NCBI GenBank assembly: GCA_903885525.1
Contig: CAISJA010000243.1
Coordinates: 1-8,382, forward strand
Reading direction: 5' to 3'
From: an uncultured Opitutaceae bacterium
GTDB lineage: Bacteria > Verrucomicrobiota > Verrucomicrobiia > Opitutales > Opitutaceae
DNA length: 8,382 nucleotides
Made by a program: the position numbers and the translations under genes. A model generated the notes under the pieces. That model was not told the DNA's origin and did no database searches. It was given only the letters and a program-made list of their open reading frames with translations. Numbering within the stretch: position 1 is the stretch's first letter; every line of letters starts with the position of its first letter. Below are positions 1 through 6,085 of this stretch, piece after piece.

Positions 1-35
1 AAAATCATCAATTACGCCGGCGCCCCGCCGACACC

Positions 36-434
36 TTGCTCGCATTCCTATGCAAGCAGTTGCATCGTCATATCCACTCCCTGTGGGACGGGACTGAACT
101 CGATAAACAACAACTCCTCCAGCAGATATCCTCCATCAGCGCCATGGAACGCGGCAAACTCTCAGCGTATGAGTTCAAAGACCGCCCGGGGGTTTCCGGC
201 CCCTACTTCAAGCTTCAGCACTGGGAGCAGGGTAAGAATCGCACTCGACACGTTCCGCACGAGGATCTTCCCGCCGTCAAGGCGGCCTTGGCGGGCTACA
301 GCCAATTTGAGCAACTCACCAAGCAGTATGCCGATCTGGTCATCGACGAGACGCGGCAACGGATCGCAGGCTCAAAAAAAAAGAGCCCGCGCCCCGGTTC
401 CTCCGCGCCCAGGAAGAGGAAATCCAGCAGCTGA
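36..434 (+). CDS. IS-encoded first ORF, DUF6788-like (ORFA), 5' end uncertain
   Basis: This ORF gives a 132-residue product if read from the TTG at 36. The frame is open back to base 3, so the true start may lie upstream or nearer the LDKQQLLQQI stretch (from about base 95), where family-like sequence begins. The core, with SAMERGKLSAYEFKDR, GPYFKLQ and the helical QFEQLTKQYADLVIDE, matches the small DUF6788 region that accompanies ISKra4-family transposases; its exact role is not known to me. The last residues, after the A-run at 374-382, are Arg/Ser/Pro-rich and look like out-of-frame sequence. A -1 shift at that run gives a far more protein-like continuation into the transposase frame. The stop (432-434) overlaps an ATG at 434 in the transposase frame. 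Confidence 0.7.
   Translation: MLAFLCKQLHRHIHSLWDGTELDKQQLLQQISSISAMERGKLSAYEFKDRPGVSGPYFKLQHWEQGKNRTRHVPHEDLPAVKAALAGYSQFEQLTKQYADLVIDETRQRIAGSKKKSPRPGSSAPRKRKSSS
377..383 (+). other. Slippery heptamer A AAA AAG for -1 programmed frameshifting
   Basis: Nine consecutive A residues (374-382) are followed by G. In the ORFA frame the codons read tcA AAA AAA AAG, so the canonical bacterial -1 slippery heptamer is in the correct phase. Slipping back one base leads into KEPAPRFLRAQEEEIQQLM and then directly into the transposase frame without a stop. Twelve nucleotides downstream a modest hairpin is possible: 396-403 pairs with 416-425, with two bulged bases and the loop at 404-415. Similar A-rich slip sites fuse the two ORFs of many insertion sequences. 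The site is probably a relic, because the transposase downstream is broken. Confidence 0.7.
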
Positions 435-1221
435 TGAGCCGCTTCGCCGAGGCGAAGCCCGACGGTGTGGCCGTGCAGGAGTTGGAGGTGCTCAAAGGCC
501 GCAAAGGCAGGCAACCCGACGGCAAAGCGAAGACCCGCCAGGTTTATCTCGGGGGTGTGTTTACCAGCACCGAACCGATGAGAAGGGACGGGCGGTTCGC
601 GACTGGGAATCGACGAGGTACGTTTCCACATGCAAGCCCGTGGACGACTTCGGCCCCCTGTTGCGCCAGGAGGCCCTCCGCCGAGGCTATAGACGCGCCG
701 GGCAAGTCGTCGTGCTCATCGGCGGGGCGGTCGGCCTGGGCAATATGGCCACGCTCGCCTTTCCAGACTGCGTCCAAATCGTCGATTTCTTCCACGCGAT
801 GGAGCACGCCGGGCGGGTGATCGAGGCCTTCATCGGCAAGGACCACCCGGAGTACCGGCCCCGTCTTCGCCGCTGGGCCAAGCGGCTGCTCAAGGACAAG
901 GTCGAGAACCTGATCGAGGAAATCCGCTGCGAGGGCGCGGGAAAACCCAATGAAGTGGCGGTCGAGGGAGCCCTGCACTACTTCGCCACCAACGTGAAGC
1001 GCATGCAGTACGGCACGTTCCGGAAGGTCGGCTACTTCATCGGCTCCGGCGTCGTGGAGGCCGGCTGCAAGACCGTGATCGGTGCCAGGTGCAAACAATC
1101 GGGGATGTTCTGGTCGGAATCCGGTGCCGAGAACATCCTCGCCTTCCGCTGCATCCATGCCAGCAGACGCCTCGACCAGTTCTGGAAATACCGCCTCAAG
1201 GTCGCCGCAGCCCAAAACGAC
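380..1221 (+). pseudogene. ISKra4-family transposase (ORFB), deleted and frameshifted
   Basis: The first part is read in the frame of base 380, running through QEEEIQQLMSRFAEAKPDG and QPDGKAKTRQVYLGGVFT. The reading must then move to the frame of base 574 (TDEKGRAVRDWEST), which is consistent with a one-base deletion near 572-576. Family blocks follow in order: QIVDFFHAMEH, the Arg/Lys-rich linker, GSGVVEAGCK with the retained catalytic Glu (codon 1057-1059), KQSGMFW and FWKYR. Between VQELEVL and KGRKGRQPDG a long central stretch expected in the family is missing, including the first catalytic Asp region (usually DGTG-like). The GDGA motif reads IGGA, with Gly codon ggc at 721-723 in place of Asp. 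No family-like stop is present; the downstream frame stays open to 1521 by chance, overlapping the next gene. Confidence 0.85.
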
Positions 1222-1369
1222 TGCTTCCACATGACCGGTTACAACGGCGCGCTCCCACCGCTCGGAATATATGCGCTCCGCAAATATACTTCCCATGGCC
1301 CGCAGCCGATAAACCGGAAATTTGTCTCACACCCTCCGATGCGGGGGCGGGGGCAGGGCAGCAAATACT

Positions 1370-1397
1370 TTGACGAACCGGGCAACGGGGCTAGGTT
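1370..1397 (+). promoter_or_regulatory. Candidate sigma70-type promoter for the DUF3299-like gene
   Basis: A TTGACG box (1370-1375) is followed after 16 bases by TAGGTT (1392-1397). The -35 is nearly consensus and the -10 keeps only the TA...T positions. A start point near 1404 would leave a leader of about 14 bases before the ATG at 1418, with no Shine-Dalgarno visible. The rest of the gap after the transposase remnant (about 1245-1369) holds AT-rich patches such as aatatat, but nothing else I can assign. Confidence 0.4.
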
Positions 1398-1417
1398 GCG
1401 TGGCGTCTCGCCCGCCC

Positions 1418-1933
1418 ATGAAGTCACTCCCACGCCTGTCATTCGTGCTGCTGTTCGCCCTCGCGGCGGCGGGGTCCGTTGTGGCGGCCGATCCGGTGCC
1501 GGCTGCCAAGGCCGACTATGAGCGCGTGGGCTTCGACAAGCTGGCTTCGTTCAATTTCAACCCGCCCAGCTACGAGGCCGCCGCCCCCGAGGCCCAGCCC
1601 GCCGCCAAACCGGCCGACCAGATCCCCGACCGCATCAAGGGCTACAACGAGAAGAAGGTGGCGGTGACCGGCTTCATGCTGCCGGTGAAGATGGATGGCG
1701 GGCTGGTGAAGGAATTTCTCCTCGTGAAGGATCCCATGCTCTGCTGCTACGGGGTCATGCCCAGGCTTAACGAGTGGGTGGTCGTGAAGATGACCGGCGC
1801 CGGCGTGAAGCCGCTGATGGATGTGCCGATCACATTCGAGGGCAGGCTGAAAGTCGGCGAAATGTTCGAGAATGGCTACCTCACCGGCATCTACCTGCTG
1901 GAAGGCGAGCGGATGGCCGAGAGCAAGGGTTGA
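1418..1933 (+). CDS. Exported DUF3299-like protein
   Basis: The 171-residue product starts with a clear signal peptide: MKSLPRL, a hydrophobic core at about residues 8-18, and a VVAA/D cleavage region near residue 24. It is therefore predicted to be periplasmic or otherwise exported. Residues 30-66 form a low-complexity Ala/Pro linker. The folded part, about 69-165, begins IPDRIKGYNEKKVAVTGFMLP and continues with DGGLVKEFLLVKDPMLCCYG, the pattern of DUF3299 proteins. These are small secreted proteins whose biochemical role I cannot state. The adjacent cysteines 109-110 could bind metal or form a disulfide; that is inference. I chose the ATG at 1418 because the signal peptide begins there, and the in-frame sequence upstream is not protein-like. 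The gene lies just downstream of the IS remnant and converges on the ACT gene. Confidence 0.85.
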   Translation: MKSLPRLSFVLLFALAAAGSVVAADPVPAAKADYERVGFDKLASFNFNPPSYEAAAPEAQPAAKPADQIPDRIKGYNEKKVAVTGFMLPVKMDGGLVKEFLLVKDPMLCCYGVMPRLNEWVVVKMTGAGVKPLMDVPITFEGRLKVGEMFENGYLTGIYLLEGERMAESKG

Positions 1934-1940
1934 GCCACCG

Positions 1941-2021
1941 CCCGGATCGGGAGCGGAGCCCGGAAGCGGGGCGGGTGCAGCCCTGGCGCTTCCCCCGCCG
2001 GGGCTCGGGTTCCGATCCGGG
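1941..2021. terminator. Long imperfect inverted repeat between convergent genes, probable bidirectional terminator
   Basis: The outer arms, 1941-1950 (cccggatcgg) and 2012-2021, are perfect reverse complements. Inside them gagcccgg (1956-1963) pairs with ccggggctc (1998-2006) with one bulge, and gcgggg (1966-1971) offers an alternative inner pairing with ccccgc (1993-1998). The repeat almost fills the 94 bp between the stop of the exported protein (1933) and the stop of the ACT gene (2028). That position is expected for a shared terminator. There is no strong T-tract on either side (only aaaa at 2023-2026, read as tttt by the minus-strand gene), so its strength is uncertain. Confidence 0.55.
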
Positions 2022-2027
2022 GAAAAC

Positions 2028-2474
2028 CTACCGGGCGATGTCGCGCTGCGTGAGCGTCTTGAAGCCGCGGCTGTTCAGCGAGGAGCTGGCGATGTCGTTG
2101 TCCTCGCAGCTGAAGATCAGGGCGCACTTCCCCTCGGGGCGCATGAGAAAGGAATAGGTGTAATGGATGCTCACCTCCACCGCCACAAAGGCGCCGAGGA
2201 TATGCTTGAGCTGGGATTCGTCGGAAAATTCCACCGCCACGACATCGCTCTCCGAGAAGGCAAAATTATTTACGGCAAGCAGCTCCCGGGCCCGGTCCGG
2301 ATCATCCACCACCAGGCGGTCGATCGCCGTGTCGGTGGTGTCGAGGATCGTCATGGCGATGATATGGACGTTGTGGGCCGTGAAGAGGGCGACGAGGTCG
2401 AAGAGTCGGCCGACGCGGTTCTGGATGAAGATCGAGAACTGCTTGACGGGGTCGGAGGCGGCGGTGATTTCCAT
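2028..2474 (-). CDS. Tandem ACT-domain protein
   Basis: The 148-residue product is almost entirely two ACT-like units. The first, about residues 11-80, has the typical opening QFSIFIQNRVGRLFDL followed by HNVHIIAMTI and a DRLVVDDPDRA turn. The second, about 82-147, contains SQLKHILGAF, VEVSIHYTYSFL and GKCALIFSCEDND. The layout resembles the stand-alone tandem ACT proteins grouped as COG4747. ACT domains generally bind amino acids or small ligands and signal allosterically; no enzymatic domain is attached here, so this is a probable regulatory ligand-binding protein whose ligand and partner are unknown. The start at 2474 (MEITAASD) is preferred. The in-frame extension to 2645 is Gly/Arg/Pro-rich, has no domain character, and would run through the candidate promoter. 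Confidence 0.85.
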   Translation of the reverse strand: MEITAASDPVKQFSIFIQNRVGRLFDLVALFTAHNVHIIAMTILDTTDTAIDRLVVDDPDRARELLAVNNFAFSESDVVAVEFSDESQLKHILGAFVAVEVSIHYTYSFLMRPEGKCALIFSCEDNDIASSSLNSRGFKTLTQRDIAR

Positions 2475-2496
2475 GGCGGGCGGAGCGACGGCGCAC

Positions 2497-2525
2497 ACGG
2501 TATGCGGGCGGGTTCCGCCGGTCAA
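2497..2525 (-). promoter_or_regulatory. Candidate promoter for the tandem-ACT gene
   Basis: On the minus strand a TTGACC box (complement 2520-2525) is followed after exactly 17 bases by TACCGT (complement 2497-2502). A start point near 2490 would give a leader of about 16 bases before the start codon at 2474. No Shine-Dalgarno is apparent. The -10 is degenerate but keeps TA...T. This suggests the ACT gene is transcribed on its own and not only by readthrough from the methyltransferase gene 222 bp upstream. Confidence 0.4.
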
Positions 2526-2545
2526 CAGGCTTCCGGAGCGGATGC

Positions 2546-2565
2546 CGGCCGCCGCCCGGCGGCCG
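2546..2565. repeat. Perfect 9-bp GC-only inverted repeat
   Basis: The arm cggccgccg (2546-2554) and its exact reverse complement (2557-2565) are separated by two bases. It lies in the 222-bp gap between the methyltransferase stop and the ACT start. It could form a very stable hairpin and contribute to termination of the methyltransferase transcript, but there is no T-tract on the minus strand. A second, weaker hairpin closer to that stop pairs 2664-2669 with 2680-2685. Confidence 0.4.
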
Positions 2566-2696
2566 TGCCGCAGGTCCTCCGGTGCCGGTTTGCCGCCCGA
2601 GCACCGAACAGGCGCAACCCCGCCCTGTGTCCCGCGCCGGCCCACCGTGCCGGCCCTTGCCTCCGCCGTCCGCGGAAAAACGGCGAACGCCCGGGT

Positions 2697-3989
2697 TCAG
2701 CGTTTTTGGAGCAGGAATGCGCCGGCACCATCGTGCCCGTCGGCCCAGGGCGTGGCGAGAATCTGGCGTTCCAGCCTAAATGCCCCGCCCGCCCGGCTGG
2801 CGAAGAAGGCCCTGATGACGCCTTCATTTTCCTCCGCCTCCAGGGAACAGGTGCTGTAGACCAGCCGGCCGCCGTCGGCCACCAAGCGGGTGGCGGCATG
2901 CAGGAGGGCGAGCTGCTGTCTGGCATGCTGGGCGATGTCACCTTCCTGCAGGCGCCACTTCACATCGATCCGGTGCCTCATCACTCCGGTGTTGCTGCAG
3001 GGCGCGTCGAGCAAGACCGCATCGTAGATTTCCGGCAGGTTGAAGGCCTTGAAGAAGGGCGGCCCGGATACCTGCAGGTCGCCCGGCATGAGCGCGACCG
3101 TGAGTGTCGGCGGCGCCCGGTTCAGGTTTTCCCGCAGGCGCGCGAGGCGAGGGCCCTCCTCGTCCAGCGCGACTAGGCGGCCGGTCTGCATCGCATCGGC
3201 GATCAGCAGGCTTTTCCCGCCGGGGGCGGCACAGGCATCGAGCACAGTCTCCTTCGGCCGAGGCACGAGCAGCTCCACGCACAAACGGGTGGAGGGGTCC
3301 TGCAGGTAAAGCGAACCCGCCTCGGCCAGCTGCCGCACCTCGTCCCAATGCCCCGCCTGGATTTCGTAAAAGCCGTTCCAGCGGGTCGGGGCGAGGAATT
3401 CCGGGACGGGCAGGGCGGCGGCACGCCAGCGTGCGTACACCGGTGCGGGCTGCTGGTTCCAGGCGAGAAGCCGGCGGGTGGGATCGGGACCAAACTGGCG
3501 GAGCCAGCGCGCCACCAGCCAGGCGGGATGGGCAAATTCTTCGGCGAGGGTGACGCCGGGCTCGGCGAGCCGGGCCGCCATTTTGCGGGCCACCGCATTG
3601 ACCAGTCCGGCTTCCTTGTCACTGGCGAGCGTTTTGGCCTGGCCCACGGCATGATGGACCACTTGGGCGGCCGTCCCGCCCTCGATGATTTCGAAGCCCG
3701 CCACCAGCAGCAAGGCCCGCACCTTGGTCCGCGGAGCGCGCCCCATCAGGCCGGTGAGAGCGGAATCGAGCCGGCTGAACCACCGCACCACTCCGTAGAA
3801 AAGGTGCTGCGCCCGGGCGCGTTCCTGCGCCGGGAGGCCCGGCATAAGTCCTTCCAACAGCGAGTCCACCCGCTCATTCCGGGCCAGCCAACGCTCGGTG
3901 AGCAGCACCGCCGTGGCCCAGCCGTGGGCGGCAGGCCGGAGGGGGCGATTGGGTGGAACGAGGAAACCCGGTTTGACATCACGCTTCAT
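2697..3989 (-). CDS. rsmB: RsmB/NOL1-NOP2-family rRNA (cytosine-C5) methyltransferase
   Basis: The 430-residue length is typical of RsmB, which makes m5C967 in 16S rRNA in E. coli. Residues about 20-137 form the NusB-like RNA-binding domain (RAQHLFYGVVRW, ALLLVAGFEII, VVHHAVGQAK, LVNAVARK). The Rossmann-type methyltransferase domain follows. It has the SAM-binding DACAAPGGKS (251-260), acidic ALDEE (274-278), the DAPCSNTG motif with Cys331 (product-release cysteine), and STCSLEAEEN with Cys381 (the expected nucleophile). All key residues are present, so it should be active. Substrate position is inferred from family resemblance; a related rRNA or tRNA cytosine target is possible. The gene is divergent from the greA-type gene. 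A GAGGGG ribosome site lies 3 bases before the ATG. Confidence 0.9.
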   Translation of the reverse strand: MKRDVKPGFLVPPNRPLRPAAHGWATAVLLTERWLARNERVDSLLEGLMPGLPAQERARAQHLFYGVVRWFSRLDSALTGLMGRAPRTKVRALLLVAGFEIIEGGTAAQVVHHAVGQAKTLASDKEAGLVNAVARKMAARLAEPGVTLAEEFAHPAWLVARWLRQFGPDPTRRLLAWNQQPAPVYARWRAAALPVPEFLAPTRWNGFYEIQAGHWDEVRQLAEAGSLYLQDPSTRLCVELLVPRPKETVLDACAAPGGKSLLIADAMQTGRLVALDEEGPRLARLRENLNRAPPTLTVALMPGDLQVSGPPFFKAFNLPEIYDAVLLDAPCSNTGVMRHRIDVKWRLQEGDIAQHARQQLALLHAATRLVADGGRLVYSTCSLEAEENEGVIRAFFASRAGGAFRLERQILATPWADGHDGAGAFLLQKR

Positions 3990-4002
3990 TATCCCCTCTA
4001 CT
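3973..4002 (+). promoter_or_regulatory. Candidate promoter for the long greA gene, overlapping the rsmB start
   Basis: A consensus TTGACA (3973-3978) is followed after 18 bases by TCTACT (3997-4002, four of six matches to TATAAT). The predicted start near 4009 leaves a leader of about 22 bases before the ATG at 4031. The -35 box lies inside codons 4-6 of the divergent rsmB gene and the -10 overlaps its ribosome-binding site. The two genes may therefore interfere with each other at initiation. Confidence 0.5.
3993..3998 (-). promoter_or_regulatory. Ribosome-binding site of rsmB
   Basis: Read on the minus strand, GAGGGG (complement 3993-3998) sits three bases before the ATG at complement 3989-3987, somewhat closer than usual. 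It is the clearest Shine-Dalgarno-like sequence in the window and supports the chosen rsmB start. The adjoining GATAAT could also act as a -10 box, but it would give an almost leaderless transcript. Confidence 0.4.
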
Positions 4003-4030
4003 CATCGATTCACCGACCCGCTACGCAATC

Positions 4031-5881
4031 ATGAATTCTGACGCCATCTCCGCGATCCTTGCCAAACACCCCGCCCTCAAAGCGTCCAAAACCAAGCTGG
4101 AGGCCATGGAACCTGGTTCCTATGTGGTCCATCGCAGCTGGGGCTTTGGCCAAATCAAGGAGTATGACGAGGCGGCACAGCGCCTCCTGATCGATTTCAG
4201 GGGCAAACAATCCCACCCCATGGATCCGGCTTTCTGCGTCGGCACGATGGAGGTGCTCCCCGCCAACCACATTTTGGTGCGCCAAGAAACCGAAACGGCC
4301 AAAATTCAGGCTTTGGTCGACGATGATCCGGTCCAGTTTGTCATCGAGACCCTCAACGGCTATCCGAACAAGGCGGCCAGCGCGATCGAGTTTGAAAGCA
4401 CCGCCCTGCAGGTCGTGGGCGAGGAGAAATTCAAAAAATGGTTCTCCGCCGTAAAGAAGCTTCTGGTCAAAGATCCGCGCGTCAGCGTGCCGGCCAAGAA
4501 AACCGAGCTTTACCTCGTCCGGGAGGAGCCCGTGTCGGCCGAGGACGAGATCCTGGAAGCGTTCGGCTCCACCCGTTCCGCCCGCCGCCGCATCACCCTC
4601 GCCGAGGACCTCCTTGCCGCCTCCATCAAGGAGGAGTCCAAGGCCGCCCTGCAGCAGGTGCTCGCCGGCCTGACCGACGCCGTGCGCGACAGCAACCAGC
4701 TCGACGCCGCCGAGCGGCTCTACGGGGCCTTCGTGCGCGACGAGCTCGCCAAGATTCTCGGCCACGATGCCGCCCAGCTCGCGCCGCCGCAGTCGGAGCT
4801 CATCCGCGAAATCCGCGGCCTCACCGCGATTGCGGAAAAGATCCCGGTCCATTTCCAGTCGCGCTTCCTCGACCTCGTGAAGGAGACGCATCCCCTCGAA
4901 TGGCGCGAGATCGTCTTCGCCCTCCTCAAGACCTCGCAGGGCAAGTTCACCACCGAATGCATCAACTTCCTCGTCGAACACGGCCAGTCCGACGAGCTCG
5001 CCGCCACGCTGGCCCGCTGGAAGACCGAGCAGAACCTGCGCGCCCCCGTGCTGCTCTGGGTCATCAAGAACCGGCACTCGAAGAAATTCGCCAAGTTGCT
5101 CAACAACCTCATCACGCCCCGCCTGCTCGGCGCCATCTTCTTCGCCATCGACTATGAGGCGCTGCAGTCCGCCGGCACCCGCCGCATTCCTCTGGCCGAG
5201 GCCCTGAGCGACGACGCGGAGCTGATTTCCGACCTGCTGGCGACCGCCGATACCGAGACCGCCCGCGACCTCGCCAACACGCTCCTGCTCAACCAAGGCT
5301 TTGAGGAACTGACCAAAAAGTCCCTGCTCGCCCGATTCATCAAGCTCTTCCCCTCGCTCCAGTCCCTCGTGGCCGGCGATGCAGAGGCCCGGGACGAGCA
5401 GCTCATCGTGTCTCGGGGCAGCTACGAGCGGAAGCGCACGGAGTACGAGGACATCGTCTCCCGCCGCATTCCCGACAACTCCAAGGCCATCGCCACCGCC
5501 CGCGAGCACGGCGACCTCCGCGAGAACTCGGAATTCAAGATGGCAAAGCAGGATCAGTCCGTGCTCATGGCCCAGAAGGCCCAGCTCGAACGCGACCTGG
5601 CCCGCGCCCGCATTTCCGATTTCGCCGAAGCCAACACCGATCAGGTGTCCGTGGGCACGATCGTGGATCTGCGCGATGTGGTGAACGGCCACGCCGTCCG
5701 TTACACCGTGCTCGGCGCCTGGGATTCCGATCCGGACAACCACGTCATCGCCTACAAGACTCCGCTTGGGCAGGCGCTGTTGGGCAAAAAGGTGGGCGAG
5801 CACGTGAAGCTGAAGATCGCCGGCACCCAGCACGAGTACCAGCTGGCCGGCATTGCCCGCTGCGTGGATGGCAAGGCCTGA
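4031..5881 (+). CDS. greA: GreA/GreB-domain transcription elongation factor with long N-terminal region
   Basis: GreA factors enter the RNA polymerase secondary channel and stimulate transcript cleavage in backtracked complexes. Here the GreA module is the last ~158 of 616 residues. The coiled coil (about 459-530) carries the tip motif AREHGDLRENSEFK, with acidic residues Asp495 and Glu498 matching the catalytic pair of E. coli GreA, and the FKBP-like C-terminal domain follows (about 538-616). E. coli GreA is 158 residues, so about 458 residues are extra. Residues 28-75 (GSYVVHRSWGFGQIKEYD) resemble a small SH3/CarD-like beta barrel. Residues 100-450 are helical and repeat-like. Long GreA proteins are known in chlamydiae, so this looks like a PVC-lineage architecture. 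No Shine-Dalgarno is visible. Start 4031 is chosen because the homologous sequence begins nearby and the divergent gene limits extension. Confidence 0.93.
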   Translation: MNSDAISAILAKHPALKASKTKLEAMEPGSYVVHRSWGFGQIKEYDEAAQRLLIDFRGKQSHPMDPAFCVGTMEVLPANHILVRQETETAKIQALVDDDPVQFVIETLNGYPNKAASAIEFESTALQVVGEEKFKKWFSAVKKLLVKDPRVSVPAKKTELYLVREEPVSAEDEILEAFGSTRSARRRITLAEDLLAASIKEESKAALQQVLAGLTDAVRDSNQLDAAERLYGAFVRDELAKILGHDAAQLAPPQSELIREIRGLTAIAEKIPVHFQSRFLDLVKETHPLEWREIVFALLKTSQGKFTTECINFLVEHGQSDELAATLARWKTEQNLRAPVLLWVIKNRHSKKFAKLLNNLITPRLLGAIFFAIDYEALQSAGTRRIPLAEALSDDAELISDLLATADTETARDLANTLLLNQGFEELTKKSLLARFIKLFPSLQSLVAGDAEARDEQLIVSRGSYERKRTEYEDIVSRRIPDNSKAIATAREHGDLRENSEFKMAKQDQSVLMAQKAQLERDLARARISDFAEANTDQVSVGTIVDLRDVVNGHAVRYTVLGAWDSDPDNHVIAYKTPLGQALLGKKVGEHVKLKIAGTQHEYQLAGIARCVDGKA

Positions 5882-5981
5882 GCCCGGCCTGTCCGCCCCA
5901 ATCGCGGCCTCGCGTTCTGCGCGACGCCGCTGGCTTTCACCCGCCGGTCTCTGACACTATCGGGTCGCAAAAGCCAATTTG

Positions 5982-5999
5982 CCGCCTCGGAGGGGGCGG
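5982..5999 (+). terminator. Weak hairpin downstream of greA
   Basis: The arm ccgcctc (5982-5988) pairs with gggcgg plus a preceding g (5993-5999), including one G-U pair and a four-base loop, followed by tgtttg. It is 100 bases after the greA stop. The T-tract is poor, so this is a tentative terminator. The remainder of the gap 5882-6085 shows only the small repeats listed separately. Confidence 0.3.
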
Positions 6000-6014
6000 T
6001 GTTTGCCCCGTTGG

Positions 6015-6046
6015 TCAAGTAATCAAGTCCACTCGTCAATGAGTGG
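6015..6046. repeat. Direct repeat plus perfect palindrome upstream of the redox/regulator unit
   Basis: The hexamer tcaagt occurs at 6015-6020 and 6023-6028, eight bases apart. It is directly followed by an exact 6-bp inverted repeat, ccactc (6029-6034) and gagtgg (6041-6046), around gtcaat. The cluster ends 39 bases before the first gene of the 6086-8107 unit, where an operator would be expected. The AraC protein of the same unit is a candidate binder; this is inference only. I see no convincing promoter boxes here. Confidence 0.35.
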
Positions 6047-6085
6047 TCGAGAGCGGGCGCAGGCGGTGCAGGTTGGCAACACTGC

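Larger units (their letters stand above)
1..1240 (+). mobile_element. Decayed ISKra4-family insertion sequence (left end outside window)
   Basis: Two consecutive reading frames carry the hallmarks of an ISKra4-type element: a DUF6788-like upstream ORF, then a DDE transposase with the family's GRxGxQPDGxAKTRxV, QIVDxxHAxEH, SGVVEAGCK and KQSGMxW blocks. The element is dead. The transposase has lost the segment between its N-terminal helix and the QPDG block, contains a frameshift near 572-576, and has Gly where the second catalytic Asp should be. Transposase similarity fades after about base 1221. I could not identify terminal inverted repeats or a target duplication, and the left end lies before the window, so the right boundary is approximate. 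No intact transposase is visible, so it could move only in trans, if its ends survive. Confidence 0.85.

Noticed and set aside
572..580. A second programmed frameshift in the transposase
   Set aside because: The direction (-1) would fit, but the sequence gcaccgaaccgatg has no slippery heptamer, so an ordinary one-base deletion is more likely.
544..1296. A 250-codon minus-strand open frame opposite the transposase
   Set aside because: It is antisense to sequence with conserved transposase blocks and has no recognisable domain.
1322..1417. An upstream start (GTG-like, base 1322) for the exported DUF3299-like protein
   Set aside because: It would put 32 hydrophilic, Gly/Arg-rich residues in front of a standard signal peptide, which would stop it working.
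2475..2645. An N-terminal extension of the ACT protein to an upstream ATG at 2645
   Set aside because: The extra 57 residues are low-complexity Gly/Arg/Pro sequence and would cover the best promoter candidate; the ACT fold begins right after the ATG at 2474.
1872..3176. A 434-codon plus-strand open frame across the ACT and rsmB region
   Set aside because: Its translation is compositionally biased and shows no motifs. The minus strand encodes clear ACT and RsmB proteins over the same bases.
3348..4034. A plus-strand 228-codon open frame opposite rsmB
   Set aside because: It is an antisense shadow; the minus strand has the NusB-like domain there.
4010..5833. A 607-codon open frame on the minus strand opposite the long greA gene
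   Set aside because: It is the antisense shadow of a high-GC gene: the product is Gly/Leu/Glu-rich without domains, while the plus strand carries an unmistakable GreA module.
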